Source: Lachnospiraceae bacterium AM48-27BH
GTDB taxonomy: Bacteria > Bacillota > Clostridia > Lachnospirales > Lachnospiraceae
NCBI GenBank assembly: GCA_003478355.1
Contig: QUFC01000014.1
Coordinates: 22,626-86,625, forward strand
DNA: 64,000 nucleotides
Direction: 5' to 3'
Shown here: positions 35,622 through 47,524 of the stretch, one piece after another
How positions within the stretch are numbered: position 1 is the stretch's first letter
How the letters are laid out: the number at the start of each line of letters is the position of its first letter
Translations under genes and position numbers: made by a program
Notes under the pieces: generated by a model
Database searches by the model: none
Seen by the model: only the letters and a program-made list of their open reading frames with translations
What the model was told of the DNA's origin: nothing

Positions 35622-35855
35622 GGAAAATGTCCTAAGTGTGGCAACAATATTGTATTAAAAAAATCGTTTTATGGTTGTTCAAATTATCCTGAATGTACCT
35701 TCACTTTAGCTGAACATTTTAGAAAGAAAAAACTCACCAAAACAAATGTAAAAGAATTACTAGAGGGAAAAGAAACCCTGGTAAAAGGAATCAAAACGAA
35801 AGATACTCAACTCATCCATGCAACGATGATAGGGTTGCAGCATTGCAAAATTTAG
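35622..35855 (+). pseudogene. C-terminal remnant of a type IA topoisomerase
   Basis: An open frame without start, 77 codons, with a topoisomerase zinc-ribbon (CPKCGNNIVLKKSFYGCSNY, then PECTFTLAEHF) and a stop at 35853. A topoisomerase fragment is a common downstream passenger of erm(B) (memory). Non-functional. From 35856 to 36096 I see nothing coding. Confidence 0.75.
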
Positions 35856-36096
35856 GTGTACCCTATTCTCGATACTAAATTCATAATCTCACAAATTGGC
35901 AAGCAGTGTAAACCTGTACAGGTTCACTCATTTTCTCGATTTTCCCTTCGGTGCAATCTTCGCAAATTTGCTTGTTGGGGAAGCATCCCCAATCCCCTTT
36001 GAACATCATCTGCCGATGATGGCTACACGATTTTCAATCGTTTCTCAAAGAACAGTAGAATAAAAATTTGCCCATGGTTGAAAGCACCGAAATCGA

Positions 36097-36158
36097 AAAG
36101 CAAAAAAGCAGCCACGATCCGCACCCTTTGGGGAGTGCAGACCGTGGCTTTTTGCTTT
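36097..36158 (-). terminator. Terminator of the relaxase operon of element 2
   Basis: Minus strand: CCACG, inner TGCACTCC / GGGTGCG, CGTGG, then CTGCTTTTTTGC. It overlaps the relaxase stop codon. Confidence 0.8.
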
Positions 36159-37577
36159 AACGGAAGTTCTTCTTTTCCTCTTTCTCTTTCTCTTTTTCCT
36201 GCTCTTTCTGCCTGTCGATATTCAAAATCGTTTCAACCGTCCGTTTGGCAATCAGCAGTTCTTCTTTCTCTTTTCTGATCTGACGGTACTCAGCGTAGTC
36301 CTGCTTTTTCTGGACTGCCAGCTGATGAAACTCCTCATACAATGATTGCATGGACGGGAGCTTTGTAATCTGCAATTCATCAAAGGCTTGCTTCGCCGCT
36401 TTATGAATTGTGATTTCCTGACGGTGTTCTTCAAAGAATTTTTTGCTATATCCAGACTTGCGGTACTCGATATAAATTTGCCTTGTGTTGCGATAATTTT
36501 TGATGTGCTGCTGCAACGCCTGAACCTCAACCATACGTTTCTCTGCGACCTTGATAGAATCAGAAAGCGCATCGAACCGGGCAGACAGATTTTCAATATG
36601 AGCAGTCAGATCGTCGTAGTTGCCCAAGCCTTTTTCTTTCAGTAGGATTACCGTTCGGGCAGCTTCTTTTCGGTTGAACTTCTTCGCCCACTTTTCATAA
36701 CCGACCGTCTTGCCCTCGGCCATCTTTGCCTGAATATCAATCAGCATCTGGAACTGCTCGGGGCAGGAGCCTTGGCAGAGCCGCCTTTTGATTTGTGCAG
36801 GTTCTTGCCGGAGATAACCGCTTGAATTTCCTCTTTGCTATATCCTTCGCCCAGGGAACGCAGCCGAATGAAACGCTTCTGATTCTCGCCCTTGAACGCA
36901 GGCTGCTTTCCATCCTTGAACTCAAATCCCATGTCAGCCAGAGCCTGAACAAAGCCATCAAAGCTCTTTGGTTTCTGCTTCAGCACCGCATCAATCGCAT
37001 CACATAATTCGTCACGCTGGGTACGCTTCTTGGGATAAACAGTTCTTTTCTGGCGCTCCCGATACGGCTTCGGTGTAATAATGGACAGCCCGTGTTCCAG
37101 GCAAACCATATCACTGAGTCTTTGCACCGCCAGACCGGAAAGAAAGAAGTTTTTGAATTTCCGTGTGGCATCCAGCGAGGTCGAATTATAAATGATATGA
37201 TTGTGAATGTGGGATTTGTCGATGTGGGTCGCAACGATGAAAGCGTGTTTTCCCTTTGTCCATCGCATCGCTGTTTCATAGCCGACTTGGTTCGCTTCTT
37301 CCGGGGTGATTTCTCCCGGCTTAAAGGACTGGCGTATCTGGTATGCGATGATATTGTTCTTCTGCTGTCTGCCGGTAATATGCTGATACTGCCGTTTGGA
37401 AAGCAGAAATTCCTCATCTGCTGTCTTTGGATCACACTCATAGGAACTGATAAATTCGCCATCATTGGTTTTTGCGGCATTTTGTGAGTAGTCGGTTCTG
37501 TCTGCCAAACATTGAGCGACCGTCTTTCCCTTATTCACATGGAGTGCAATCAATCTTGTCGCTGCCATTCCCATCAC
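36157..37577 (-). pseudogene. MobA/VirD2-type relaxase of element 2, one frameshift
   Basis: Nicks oriT of element 2. Start ATRLIALHVNKGKTVAQCL, three-His motif HIDKSHIHNHIIYNSTSL near residues 117-134, and a long coiled tail (IHKAAKQAFDELQITKLPSM). The frame breaks at 36760-36763, where four G on the plus strand replace the five needed; repair gives about 473 residues. Typical of relaxases in the Tn1549/CTn group. Located after a small membrane protein and mobC. Confidence 0.85.
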
Positions 37578-37630
37578 TTCCTTCCCAAAAAGAAAAAGCC
37601 ACCGGTCGGTGACTTTTCTCTGATATTATC

Positions 37631-37915
37631 TTATGACCTGATAAATGCTCCCAGACTTTCTCCAATATTCTCGACTTTCATAACAGCCCAGACGAGCAAG
37701 AACACCGCTGCTATTGTCGCAATTCCAAGAACCACAAGAATAAGCAGGGACTGCCACAAAGCCTTTACAATGCAGTAAATCGCAGATCCGCCAATGACCA
37801 AGAGCAATAAACCAATTACATAGGACACAACATTTGTAAGCAGATTTCCAAGAATGCAAATCACTTTTACAACGAACAGCACCGGCAGTGCCAATATCTT
37901 CAATACCAGCTTCAT
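37631..37915 (-). CDS. Small membrane protein (CD1845-like)
   Basis: 94 residues, almost all hydrophobic with three spans (about 8-25, 28-50, 55-78). Proteins of this kind sit between mobC and relaxase in many Clostridial elements; role unknown. No strong motifs. Confidence 0.65.
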   Translation of the reverse strand: MKLVLKILALPVLFVVKVICILGNLLTNVVSYVIGLLLLVIGGSAIYCIVKALWQSLLILVVLGIATIAAVFLLVWAVMKVENIGESLGAFIRS

Positions 37916-38031
37916 AGGCTCAACCCCTTTCTTTTAATTATATTGTACAAGGGTATCTGCCATAACGCAATGATGTCAACCCTTATGTAAAAGCCGCAGC
38001 CGAAACTGCGACTTCCCAACAAGTTGTCGGA

Positions 38032-38364
38032 TTACTGGATTGAGGACAGGCGAACAAGAACTTCTCTCATGTCCGTCCAGATCTCCTCCAGCCGTTTTTG
38101 CAAATCCTCAATGTCAGCACGATAGATGCTGCCTGTTTCGTTCGCTCGCTTTGCGTACTGGTTCAGGTTGTTGGAGCAGATTCGCAGGAGCGAAACCAGG
38201 GCTTTCACATCCTGCAAATCCAGTCTGATACAGTAACCATCCAGAGCCATTTTCCGCAGATAGGCTCCCATGCTGCGGATGCCAAGCTCGTCCATCTTCT
38301 CATGGATTCGCTCGACCTCCTCCTTGGATGCAAGGAAATGAACATCCTGATCTCGCTTTGCCAT
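38032..38364 (-). CDS. MobC-type relaxosome protein
   Basis: 110 residues, AKRDQDVHFLASKEEVERI, GAYLRKMALDGYCIRL, NLNQYAKRANETGSIY, the MobC pattern. Its first base overlaps the helicase stop. Homologue of 17288-17617 but from a different lineage. The oriT of element 2 is probably in or near 37916-38031, which contains AAGCCGCAGCCGAAACTGCG. Confidence 0.85.
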   Translation of the reverse strand: MAKRDQDVHFLASKEEVERIHEKMDELGIRSMGAYLRKMALDGYCIRLDLQDVKALVSLLRICSNNLNQYAKRANETGSIYRADIEDLQKRLEEIWTDMREVLVRLSSIQ

Positions 38365-41300
38365 TACAACACCTCCTCACGGGTTTCAGAGTATTTTGCA
38401 GGCGGGATATGCTCCGCTTTGGATTTCAGATCAGCCAACACAGAAGGACGCTCTGACTCGCTTCTTTCGTCACGATTTTCCACAGAGTCCTCCATATTCA
38501 GGGCTGCATCCAGTTCTGCCAGTCGCTGACTTTTGGCTGTCAGCTCTGCTTCCTGCGGGAACGGTTTTCCAACCTCCGCCTTGGCTGCTTCCTGCTGATT
38601 GTAGAGATTATTCAACTGCTCATTGGCTCGTTCTAAGCGCTCAAGGATGCCTGCAAGGGCATTGTCCAGTCGGGTGATATTTCCTCGTGCGTCCGTTCCA
38701 AGGGCTACTCTGTGGCTCACAGCGCCCTTCAGGGTCACATCGAACTCGTTCCGGAAACTGTCAAACGAAAGCTCCATCTGAAAGCCACGGTAACTGCCAA
38801 GAGGAACCGGATCGGCACTTTTCGTGTCCTTACAAGCCGCAAGGAGGATTTCACCGGCATCTGCCTTTTCGGTGTAGGCTTTGCCCATGATTTCCATGCC
38901 GCAAAAGCCATCGGCAATCTGCGGGTGTGCTTCCACGGTTTTAATATCAGCTTCAAAGCCATGAATATAGCCTGTCTGCTTTTCAATCTCAGCCGGGAAG
39001 TATTTCAGAAGCTTATCTTCCATACGGTACTGCTGGCTCTGGTGGTCAGCTTTCAGCACCTTCAGCCTTGCCACATCAATGTCCAAGTCCATCTTTTCCT
39101 TGATAAGCGGATTGCCGGCACACAGCGCCTTGATCTCCGCATAGGACAGCGCCTGCTCATCCACATCGTCACAGGAGCGAACCGGTGATTTGGAGGTCAT
39201 AATCTGAGAAATAAACTTCTGCTTGTTTTCCAAGGTCTGATACAGGTAGGCATCGAAGGTTCCCTCGGTCACATACTGATACACCTGAACCTCTTTGTTC
39301 CGGTTGCCCTGACGGATGATACGACCGTTTCTCTGGGTCATATCAGACGGACGCCAACCCACATCCAAGTGGTGAACTGCCACCAATTTGTCCTGGACGT
39401 TGGTTCCTGCACCCATCTTTTGCGTACTGCCAAGAAGCACTCGCACCTGCCCGGTACGAACCTTGGCAAAGAGGTCTTTTTTCTTTGCCTCGGTATCTGC
39501 ATCATGGATAAAGGCAACTTCTTCCGCAGGCACACCGTTTGCAATCAGCTTGGTTTTGACATCATCATAGACATTGAAGGTTCCATCATTTTTCGGTGTG
39601 CTAAGGTCGCAGAACACCAACTGGGTCAATTTGTCAGCCTGACCGTCCTGCCAGATACGCAGGATATTTCCCACGCAGGCATTGAGCTTGCTGTCAGGGT
39701 CATCGGGTAACAGGGTGTTCATTAGCCGCTGATCCAGTCCCAATTTTCGTCCGTCGCTGGTAATCTTGAGCATATTATCGACGGACGGGTCTACAATACC
39801 GGCATGAACATCTGCTGCTCTCTCTGAAAGGGAAGCCACCATATCCTTCTGGTACTCAGAGGGCTGAACCACAACCGTTTCAAACTTTGCTTCGGGAACA
39901 GGGAGATGCAACTGGTCAGAGGTCTTGATGTCGGCAACCTCCTTGAACATATTCATCAGTTCAGGCAGGTTGAAGAACTTCGCAAATCGGGTTCTGGCAC
40001 GATAGCCGGTTCCCTCCGGTGCAAGCTCAATCGCAGTTGTTGTTTCTCCGAAGGTCGATGCCCAGGAATCAAAATGGGTCAGGTTCTTTTGCTGGAGCGT
40101 ACTGTACTGGAGATAGCGCATGACCGTATAAAGCTCGGTCATCGAGTTACTTACTGGAGTACCGGTTGCAAAGATCACACCACGCCCGCCGGTCAGCTCA
40201 TCCATATAGCGGCACTTCATAAACATATCCGAAGATTTCTGGGCTTCGGAGGTGGACAGACCTGCCACATTTCGCATTTTTGTGTAGAGGAACAAATTCT
40301 TGAACGCATGGCTTTCGTCCACAAACAGCCGGTCTACACCCAACTGCTCAAAGGTAATGACATCATCTTTCTTGTCAGCGGCAAGGAGCTTGTCCAGTCT
40401 GGCTTCCAATGATTTTCGTGTTTTCTCCATCTGCTTGATCGTGAAGTTTTCGCCACGCTGCCATTTCAGCTCCGCAATCGCACCCTCGATCTCATCAATC
40501 TGCTCCCGCAGCTGCCGTTCCTGTCGTTCGGCAGAAAGCGGGATTTTTTCAAACTGGCTGTGACCGATGATGACTGCATCATAGTCACCCGTTGCGATAC
40601 GAGCGCAGAACTTCTTACGGTTTGCTGTTTCAAAATCCTTCTTGGTGGCAACAAGGAGCTTGGCACTCGGATAGAGGTGCAGGAACTCGTTTGCCCACTG
40701 TAAGGTCAAGTGATTCGGCACAACGAACAGGGATTTCTGGCTCAATCCAAGCCGTTTACTCTCCATAGCCGATGCAGCCATCTCGAAGGTCTTGCCCGCA
40801 CCAACTTCGTGTGCAAGCAGCGTATTTCCACCATATAGCACATGAGCGATAGCATTTCTCTGGTGTTCACGGAGGGTAATATCCGGGTTCATGCCGCCGA
40901 AACGGATATGAGAGCCATCATACTCACGAGGTCTGGTGGAGTTAAAAAGTTCGTTGTACTTGGTGGAAAGGGTTTCTCGTCTGTGCGGATCTCTCCAAAT
41001 CCAATCTCGGAACGCATCCTTGATTGCCTGCTGTTTCTGCTGTGCCAGGGTAGTTTCTTTTTTATTGAGGACACGCTTCTGCTTACCATCTGCATCTTCA
41101 ATCGTATCATAGATACGAATATCCTTCAGATTCAGCGTTTCCTCCAGAATCCGATATGCGTTGCTCGCTCTGTACCGTAGGTGACATACGCCGCCACATC
41201 GTTGTAGTTGGGAGAACTCTTACCGTTGATGCGCCACTCTGCGGTCAGCTCGGAGAACTTGACCTCAATGGAACGGCGCAAGTAATACGGCGTTTCAAAG

Positions 41301-44300
41301 GTTTCCTCCATGAACTGCTGAATATAATCGGCATCAATCCATGTTGCACCCAAACGCACATCAATCTCGGACGCATCCAAGTCCTTCGGCTGTGCTTTCT
41401 GCAAGGCTTCCACATTGATGTGGAAGGAAGAATCCCTGTCTGCCGCCATCTGTGCGACACGCAGCTTGCTTCTTACATCACCGGAAAGGTAATCATCGGC
41501 AGTCTGCCATCCAACTTCCACAGCATCGGGAGCCATCGGGTCTTTGAAGATCACCCCTCGAAGCTCTGCCTGAATCGCATCGTATTCTCCAGGTGTTCCA
41601 AGCAGCTGTGCCATAAACGGCAAATCCACCTTGCCACGCTCACCGATAGAGATTGCCAGAGCTTCGGACGGCGTATCCACGCTCGTCACTCTGCGTTCCG
41701 GCTTGATGGTTCGCTTGGTGAACATATCCGCCTTGCTTTTCAGATTGCCGTCCTCATCCACATTTTCCAGAGAACACAGGAGATAGTAGGAGGAATCGTC
41801 AGCAAATGCCTGACCATTGGCTCGATTATTGATAAGCCCGTTCTTTGCGGCAAACGCATCGTAGGCATCATTCAGTTCTGCCTGTTTCTGAGTAATCATT
41901 TCATCCGGGTAATCCTCAAGCTGATATTCGATCAGCTCGTTGACGATACCACGAAGTTCCACCATGCCCATCACACGGTCTTTTGCTTTCTCATTCAGGT
42001 CTACACGGCGCATCAGGGAGTTTTCACGGAAGTACACATTGCCATCCACCACGGTATAAGAGAAATTCTTTACATCCGGGGTTGCAGGAATGGTTTCGAT
42101 TTCCTTACCCTTGTCAGCTTCGGGAAGCTCCACAGCCTGATAGGTTCCTTGGATGTGGGAAACTGCTTCTTTCAGAAGTTCGGACAGTTCCATGCCCTCA
42201 ATGGGACGCACTGTAATGTCCATGCCGTAGGCGGTACTTTCTTCCACCGTATCGCCCAGAACCATTTCAGGATGAGCGACAAAGTAGCTGTTCATGGTGT
42301 GTCCTTCTTCGGTGCGGTCAAGGTTTACCCATTCCGGTACAATGTCAATCGGATGGTCACGCTTTTGCAGGAACAGGATGTCGGACACGACTTCCGTGCC
42401 TGCGTTTTTCTTAAAGGCATCGTTTGGCAGACGGATTGCACCAAGCAGTTCCGCCCTCTGCGCCATATATCGCCTTGCGTCAGAGTTCTTGGAATCCATG
42501 GTGTAACGGCTTGTCACAAAAGCGACCACACCACCGGGACGAACCTGATCCAAAGCCTTGGCAAAGAAATAGTTGTGAATGGAGAATCCCAGCTTGTCAT
42601 ACGGCTTGTCGGACACTTTGTAGTTGCCGAAAGGGACATTACCCACAGCCAGATCGTAAAAGTCTCGGCGGTCTGTCGTTTCAAAACCGGCTACTTTGAT
42701 TTCTGCGTTGGGATAGAGCTTCTGAGCAATTCTGCCGGTGATGGAATCCAGTTCCACACCATACAAACGGCTGCTCTGCATTTCAGGAGGGAGCATACCA
42801 AAGAAGTTGCCGATACCCATAGCAGGCTCCAGAATATTTCCTGTTTCAAAGCCCATCTGTCCGACCGCATCGTAGATGGAGCGAATGACCGTAGGGCTGG
42901 TGTAATGTGCGTTCAGGGTGGAAGCTCTTGCCGCAGCATATTCATCTTCGGAAAGCAGGTTTTTCAGTGTCTGATACTCCTTCGCCCAATTTCCCTTGTC
43001 CGGGTCAAAGGCATCTGCCAGACCGCCCCAACCGACATAATTCGACAAAATCTCCTGTTCTTCGGTAGTGGCGTTCCTGTTCTCGCTTTCCAGTTTGAAC
43101 AGAGTTTCAATGGCTGCGATGTTTCTTGCGAATTTCTGCTTCGGTCCACCTTCACCGATGTTGTCATCCGTGATGTGGAAGTTCACCGCAGGAACAGGTG
43201 GGATTTCTCTGGTGGTGATGGACTGCTCAAGCTGAGCGATAATGTCCATGACTTCGGCATTCTGCCATCCGTCCACCTGGGCATAATCCTGAATGATGGT
43301 GTCCTTTCCATCTACGCACTGTACGAAGTCCAGACTACCCGGCAGATCTCTGGTATTCATTGCACCCAGGGCTTTTCTCTGCGTGTCAGGAAGTGCATAG
43401 TAGGCTCGCAGGGCATCATCAAAGGAACTGTATTCCTTGATGTCCAGCGCACCCCGCTTCTGAATGTCCTCGGCAACATAAAAATGATCGATGAAGTGTT
43501 CCGGTTCCTGCTGTTCGGGTTCCGCACTGGCTCTGACCTGTGCGTGTGCCTTTTCGTCAGGGTAGTCCCCATAGATACGGATGCACTTATGCTCCTGCTG
43601 ATCGTAAACGGCAGCACCATCGTACTTGAATCCGTCATCCTCCATGGTTCCGTCCACATAGCCCTGGGCAGCTTTTTCCGCTTCTTCCAGAGTGTAGTAG
43701 TCCAGTTTATCATCGAAGCCGTTTTCAAAGTGATGGTAGGCGGCAACCAGATAGCGGGGAGCCATGCGCTCCTCGTAGCTGTTAATCATCTCAGGTGTCA
43801 GCCATTCTGGTTTGTCGGGAATCATTTCATACAGCTCACGCATCTTGGCAATCTGTGCATGGCGGTTGCCTGCCCACAGATGCTTTTCGCTGTGCTGTCC
43901 TGCACCAAGGAAGTATTCGCAGTCCATACGCAGACGGTCTAACAGCTGATACTCAGGGGTGTAGTCCCTCGGTTCGGTTTTGCCCAGAAAATCCTCTGTA
44001 ACGGGCTTTTCTTCGGTTTGGGCATCAACCCTTACCGCATGGTTTCTTTCGTCCTGAGAGAGCATACGCTCGAAATTCTCACGATTCTCGGCACGGAAGA
44101 TGGGATAAGCAAGCGTAGGGTCACGCAGCTGAACTTCTCTGTCCGTGATCTGCTCCACACGGAAAGCTGTATCGTCCAGATATACCGTGTCACCGACCTG
44201 ATAATTCCATTTCGGTTCCTCGGAAGCAGATGCTTCCACAACTTCGGCAGGCTCTGCCACAGGCGCTTCTGGCTGAACCGACTCCATCGCAGCTACGGAC

Positions 44301-46693
44301 TGACGAACTTCCTCCAAATAGTCATTGGCAAGCCATTCGTCCGTGAAGTATTCCGTAACGCCTTCCGGGTCTACATAGTAGTCATCGGTCTGATTATCCC
44401 AGATCGCATACTCGCCATCCTCGGTATCAATCACTGCGAAACGGTCATAAACATCTTCCAACGGATCAGTTTTAGCTTCTTCGATAGCCTGTCGTTCCGC
44501 TTCTTCCTCCGGGCTGAGGTAGCGTCCCTTTCGTATCAGACCGTCGATTCTCTGCACCACCTGCGCCCAGGACATCTGCAATTTATCGCAACCGCTCTTG
44601 GTGTAAGCAACACCCTTGGCATCGTGATCCTGACCGCTGTGCGTTGCACCAGAGCAGGCATGGGAATGACCACCGGTTCCGTATTCATGCTTCAGGAAGT
44701 CCATCTTTTCCTTGGCAGAATGATTCTCCTGCCAGTAGTTATAAATACGGGCTTTACCACCGGAAAAGCCGCTTCCACGGGTCAAGTCTGCATTGACTTC
44801 ATCATCCGTAATGAACTGGCGGACAAGGGGCATCTGCATCATATCGGTCTGATACTCACGCAAAGGCATATTCAACTCATACAGCTGTTTCTGAATGAGA
44901 TTCAGCTTGTGATAGTGAAAACGAAGCAGATCGGGATTTTCCGCAAGGGTTTTTCTAAATTCCGAATACTGCTGTACCAAGGTTGCGTGGAAACGAGGGT
45001 CATCCAACTTTTCAGCCAAGTCTGCGGTTTCGTCAGGGAAACCACGAAACGGTTCCTGATGAAGAATTGCCAGATAGTTGCTGGAACGGGCTTCTTCACT
45101 CAAATCGTGATAAAGATGCCACAGGGATTCTGCCAACTTCTGACGCTCATATCCGGATGCTTCTACCAGTTCCACATTAGTTGCGAACCGACCATTTTCA
45201 AGCAGTTCTCCAATGCGCTCGGCAACCGTTTCCCAAGAAACGATCTGCGCTCTGGGGCTGTCAATGGCAGAGGAACCTTTGGCAAGGTGGATACCGTCCT
45301 CGGCATACCACGCACAGATATTCCCGCTATCTTCTTTCAGACCATAGCCGCCGTGATAGACCTGCTTTAAGGTCTGAACGATTTCTTCCAACGGCTTCTG
45401 CTTCATATATTCCAGCGCTACGACTTTTCGGGCTTCATCGGTATTGCTACCAAGCAGAAGGAAGTGGTCGATTTCTTCCTGGGCAAAAGAAAAAGCAGAG
45501 GGCGTAAAGCTCTCTGCTCGGTCGATAAAACTGATTTGTTCATTTTCGGAGAGGAAAAGGTTCAGACTCAGCTGTTGATAAGCTCCGTCATCACGACTTC
45601 CTCCGCCTGTGCTTTCAGGCTGTTCATGTGCTGCACCCACGCCATCTGCTGCGTTTCCTTGTCCGGTGCGGGGCTGTCCTTCAGGTACTGCTCCATCAGA
45701 AACTCCACTCTGGCTTTCGCTGTTTCCTCGATCTCCCACAGGTGCGGGAACAGGCTCTCCGTCAGAATCATGTCGTTCAGGAGCATCGGATTGTTCTGTT
45801 CCAAAAATGCTCGACGCATCCTGCCGTACTTGCCCAGAGGTTTCTCTCCCTCGTTCTCCAACTGAAGGTTCGGAATCTGATAATCTCCGGCCTGTCTGTA
45901 AGTCATCTCGCTCATAATCTGTACTCCTTTCGGTAGCTTTAATCTGCTCATGTTCTCCAATCGCTTTTTCGATTTCCTGAAACATCCTTGTGCTGATGGC
46001 ATTCACCGCAGTACCAAGGGCATTTACCGTCTGTCTGGTGTTAAAATCAAACACCTTCTGGAAATCCTCATGCTCGAAGTAGTTGTCGGGACTTTCCACG
46101 AACCGGCAATACATCGTATAGGATACGCTGTTTGCCACCGCATTTTTGAAAGCTACTTCGATGTTGAGTTCATCATACTCCTCAAGGAAGCTGTTGGCAA
46201 CGATGTCGAGGAACTGCTTTTTGTAATCGTCCCAATACTCAGCCGCCAGTGCGGATGCAATATCTTCAAGCTGTGCTTCCAGTACCCCGTCAGCGGCAAC
46301 ACCGAAGGTACGCTCCATCGCTTCCATGACATAGGAGCGGTTTTCAGGCGTCACCTCCCACGGTTTCAGTTCCGGGGAAGAACGGCGAACGCCGGTATCC
46401 GCCACATCAAACACATAGCGCAGATACGGTTTATCCCTGTTCATCACAAACAGAGCAATGCCGGTAGAGCCACGCTTTACATATCTGCGGTAATTTTCAG
46501 CGTTCCAGTCCTCATAGGGCTTGCAAAAGGTCGCATTGGGGCGCTGAGCATAAATCATCACCTGTTCCGGATAGGTGAACTCATAGTTGCGGGACATCGT
46601 TCTCAAAAACGAAGTCCAGTTATCTGTGTTCGAGGTGATTTTCCCAATCGTTTCTTTTGCTAATCCGGAATAAAATCGCTCTTTTGCGTTCAT
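38364..46693 (-). pseudogene. Giant methylase-like and SNF2 helicase protein, one frameshift
   Basis: A 2776-residue protein after repair, present in Tn1549-family elements and thought to protect or process transferred DNA. The N-terminus resembles ArdC-type domains (WTSFLRTMSRNYEFTYPEQV). In the middle are LPD/YodL-like repeats. A methylase fold follows: motif I LEPAMGIGNFFG near residue 1288 and motif IV as NVPFG near 1351 instead of NPPY. The C-terminal third is an SNF2-type helicase: Walker A AHEVGAGKTFEMA near 1966, DESH box (LFVDESHAFKN) near 2120, motif VI GRIIRQGNRNKEV. The frame breaks at 41161-41162 (TT for TTT); both halves are otherwise open. Confidence 0.87.
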
Positions 46694-46711
46694 TGTATCC
46701 CTCCAATCCTA

Positions 46712-46918
46712 TCAATCCGGATAAAGGTTCAGCTTCTCAAAGGCGGCATCGTCCATGGCTGAAACTTTACGGAGAACCGAGTCTGCCAAAGCAAAAAGCT
46801 CTGACTCGTCCTCCGAAAGCTGTTCCTTCATCAGTGTCAGTGCTTCACACAGCCCTGACCTTGTGCCAGGGCTGTAAAGCATCATCATGTTCCGCTCATC
46901 CTGTGTGAAATCCATCAT
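46712..46918 (-). CDS. Transposon-transfer assisting (TTRAP-like) protein
   Basis: 68 residues, DFTQDERNMMMLYSPGTRSG, then a helical tail ending FEKLNLYPD, as in the small transposon-transfer assisting family. Overlaps the upstream YodL gene by 4 bases and lies 18 bases before the giant gene, so it is translated with both. Confidence 0.72.
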   Translation of the reverse strand: MMDFTQDERNMMMLYSPGTRSGLCEALTLMKEQLSEDESELFALADSVLRKVSAMDDAAFEKLNLYPD

Positions 46919-47511
46919 TCAATCTCCCTTTCCGGGTGGCTCTTGGGCGGCTTATGGGAAACATCCGGCACGGGCTTTTCCTTTAACTGCTCCAACACCG
47001 AAGGACGTTCCTCTAATCCGGACGCTTTTCCGTTATTGATGATACCGTCAATCATCCCATAATCATCTTCCATTGCCATCTCTGCGTTTTTCAGGTAGTT
47101 TTCGGACTTCATAAAGTTTTCCAGCTTCTGAAACCCAACAGAATCTACATAGTGAAAGGATACCTCACCGACTACCTTTAAGGCTACGATGTCGCTGACC
47201 GACATACTGTGACCACGGAAATCATCCGGGTGGTCAATATTGAACTTTACATACAAATCTTCCAGCTGCCGATTCACATCCTCGGACATAGAAATGGAGC
47301 CATGATAGACCACCTCGTAACGGTCAATCTCAGGCTCCATTTCTTTCTTCTGAAGGTAGCTGTAATTTGCAAACATGAGCGGGATATTATCGTCTACATC
47401 TTCCCGCAGCTGAAGAATCGCATAGGAATCCGTGGGGCTTTCCAGAAAAGCAACCATTCTGTCATCCGGGGTGGTATTTCCGTGAACATCATCCCATTTT
47501 TCGTTTTTCAT
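46915..47511 (-). CDS. YodL/LPD-domain protein
   Basis: 198 residues from ATG 47511. Contains AILQLREDVDDNIPLMFANY and the YodL-type block NIDHPDDFRGHSMSVSDIVA, with a C-terminal EDDYGMIDGIINNGKASG. The same modules form the C-terminal half of the ArdA fusion at 12595-14412. Function unknown; linked to conjugation in many elements. RBS AAGGAGGAC. Confidence 0.75.
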   Translation of the reverse strand: MKNEKWDDVHGNTTPDDRMVAFLESPTDSYAILQLREDVDDNIPLMFANYSYLQKKEMEPEIDRYEVVYHGSISMSEDVNRQLEDLYVKFNIDHPDDFRGHSMSVSDIVALKVVGEVSFHYVDSVGFQKLENFMKSENYLKNAEMAMEDDYGMIDGIINNGKASGLEERPSVLEQLKEKPVPDVSHKPPKSHPEREIE

Positions 47512-47524
47512 ATCCGTGTCCTCC

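Noticed and set aside
42000..46700. Several long plus-strand frames opposite the giant helicase gene
   Set aside because: They are mirror frames of a GC-rich gene, show no domain or ribosome site, and the minus strand is strongly supported by motifs.
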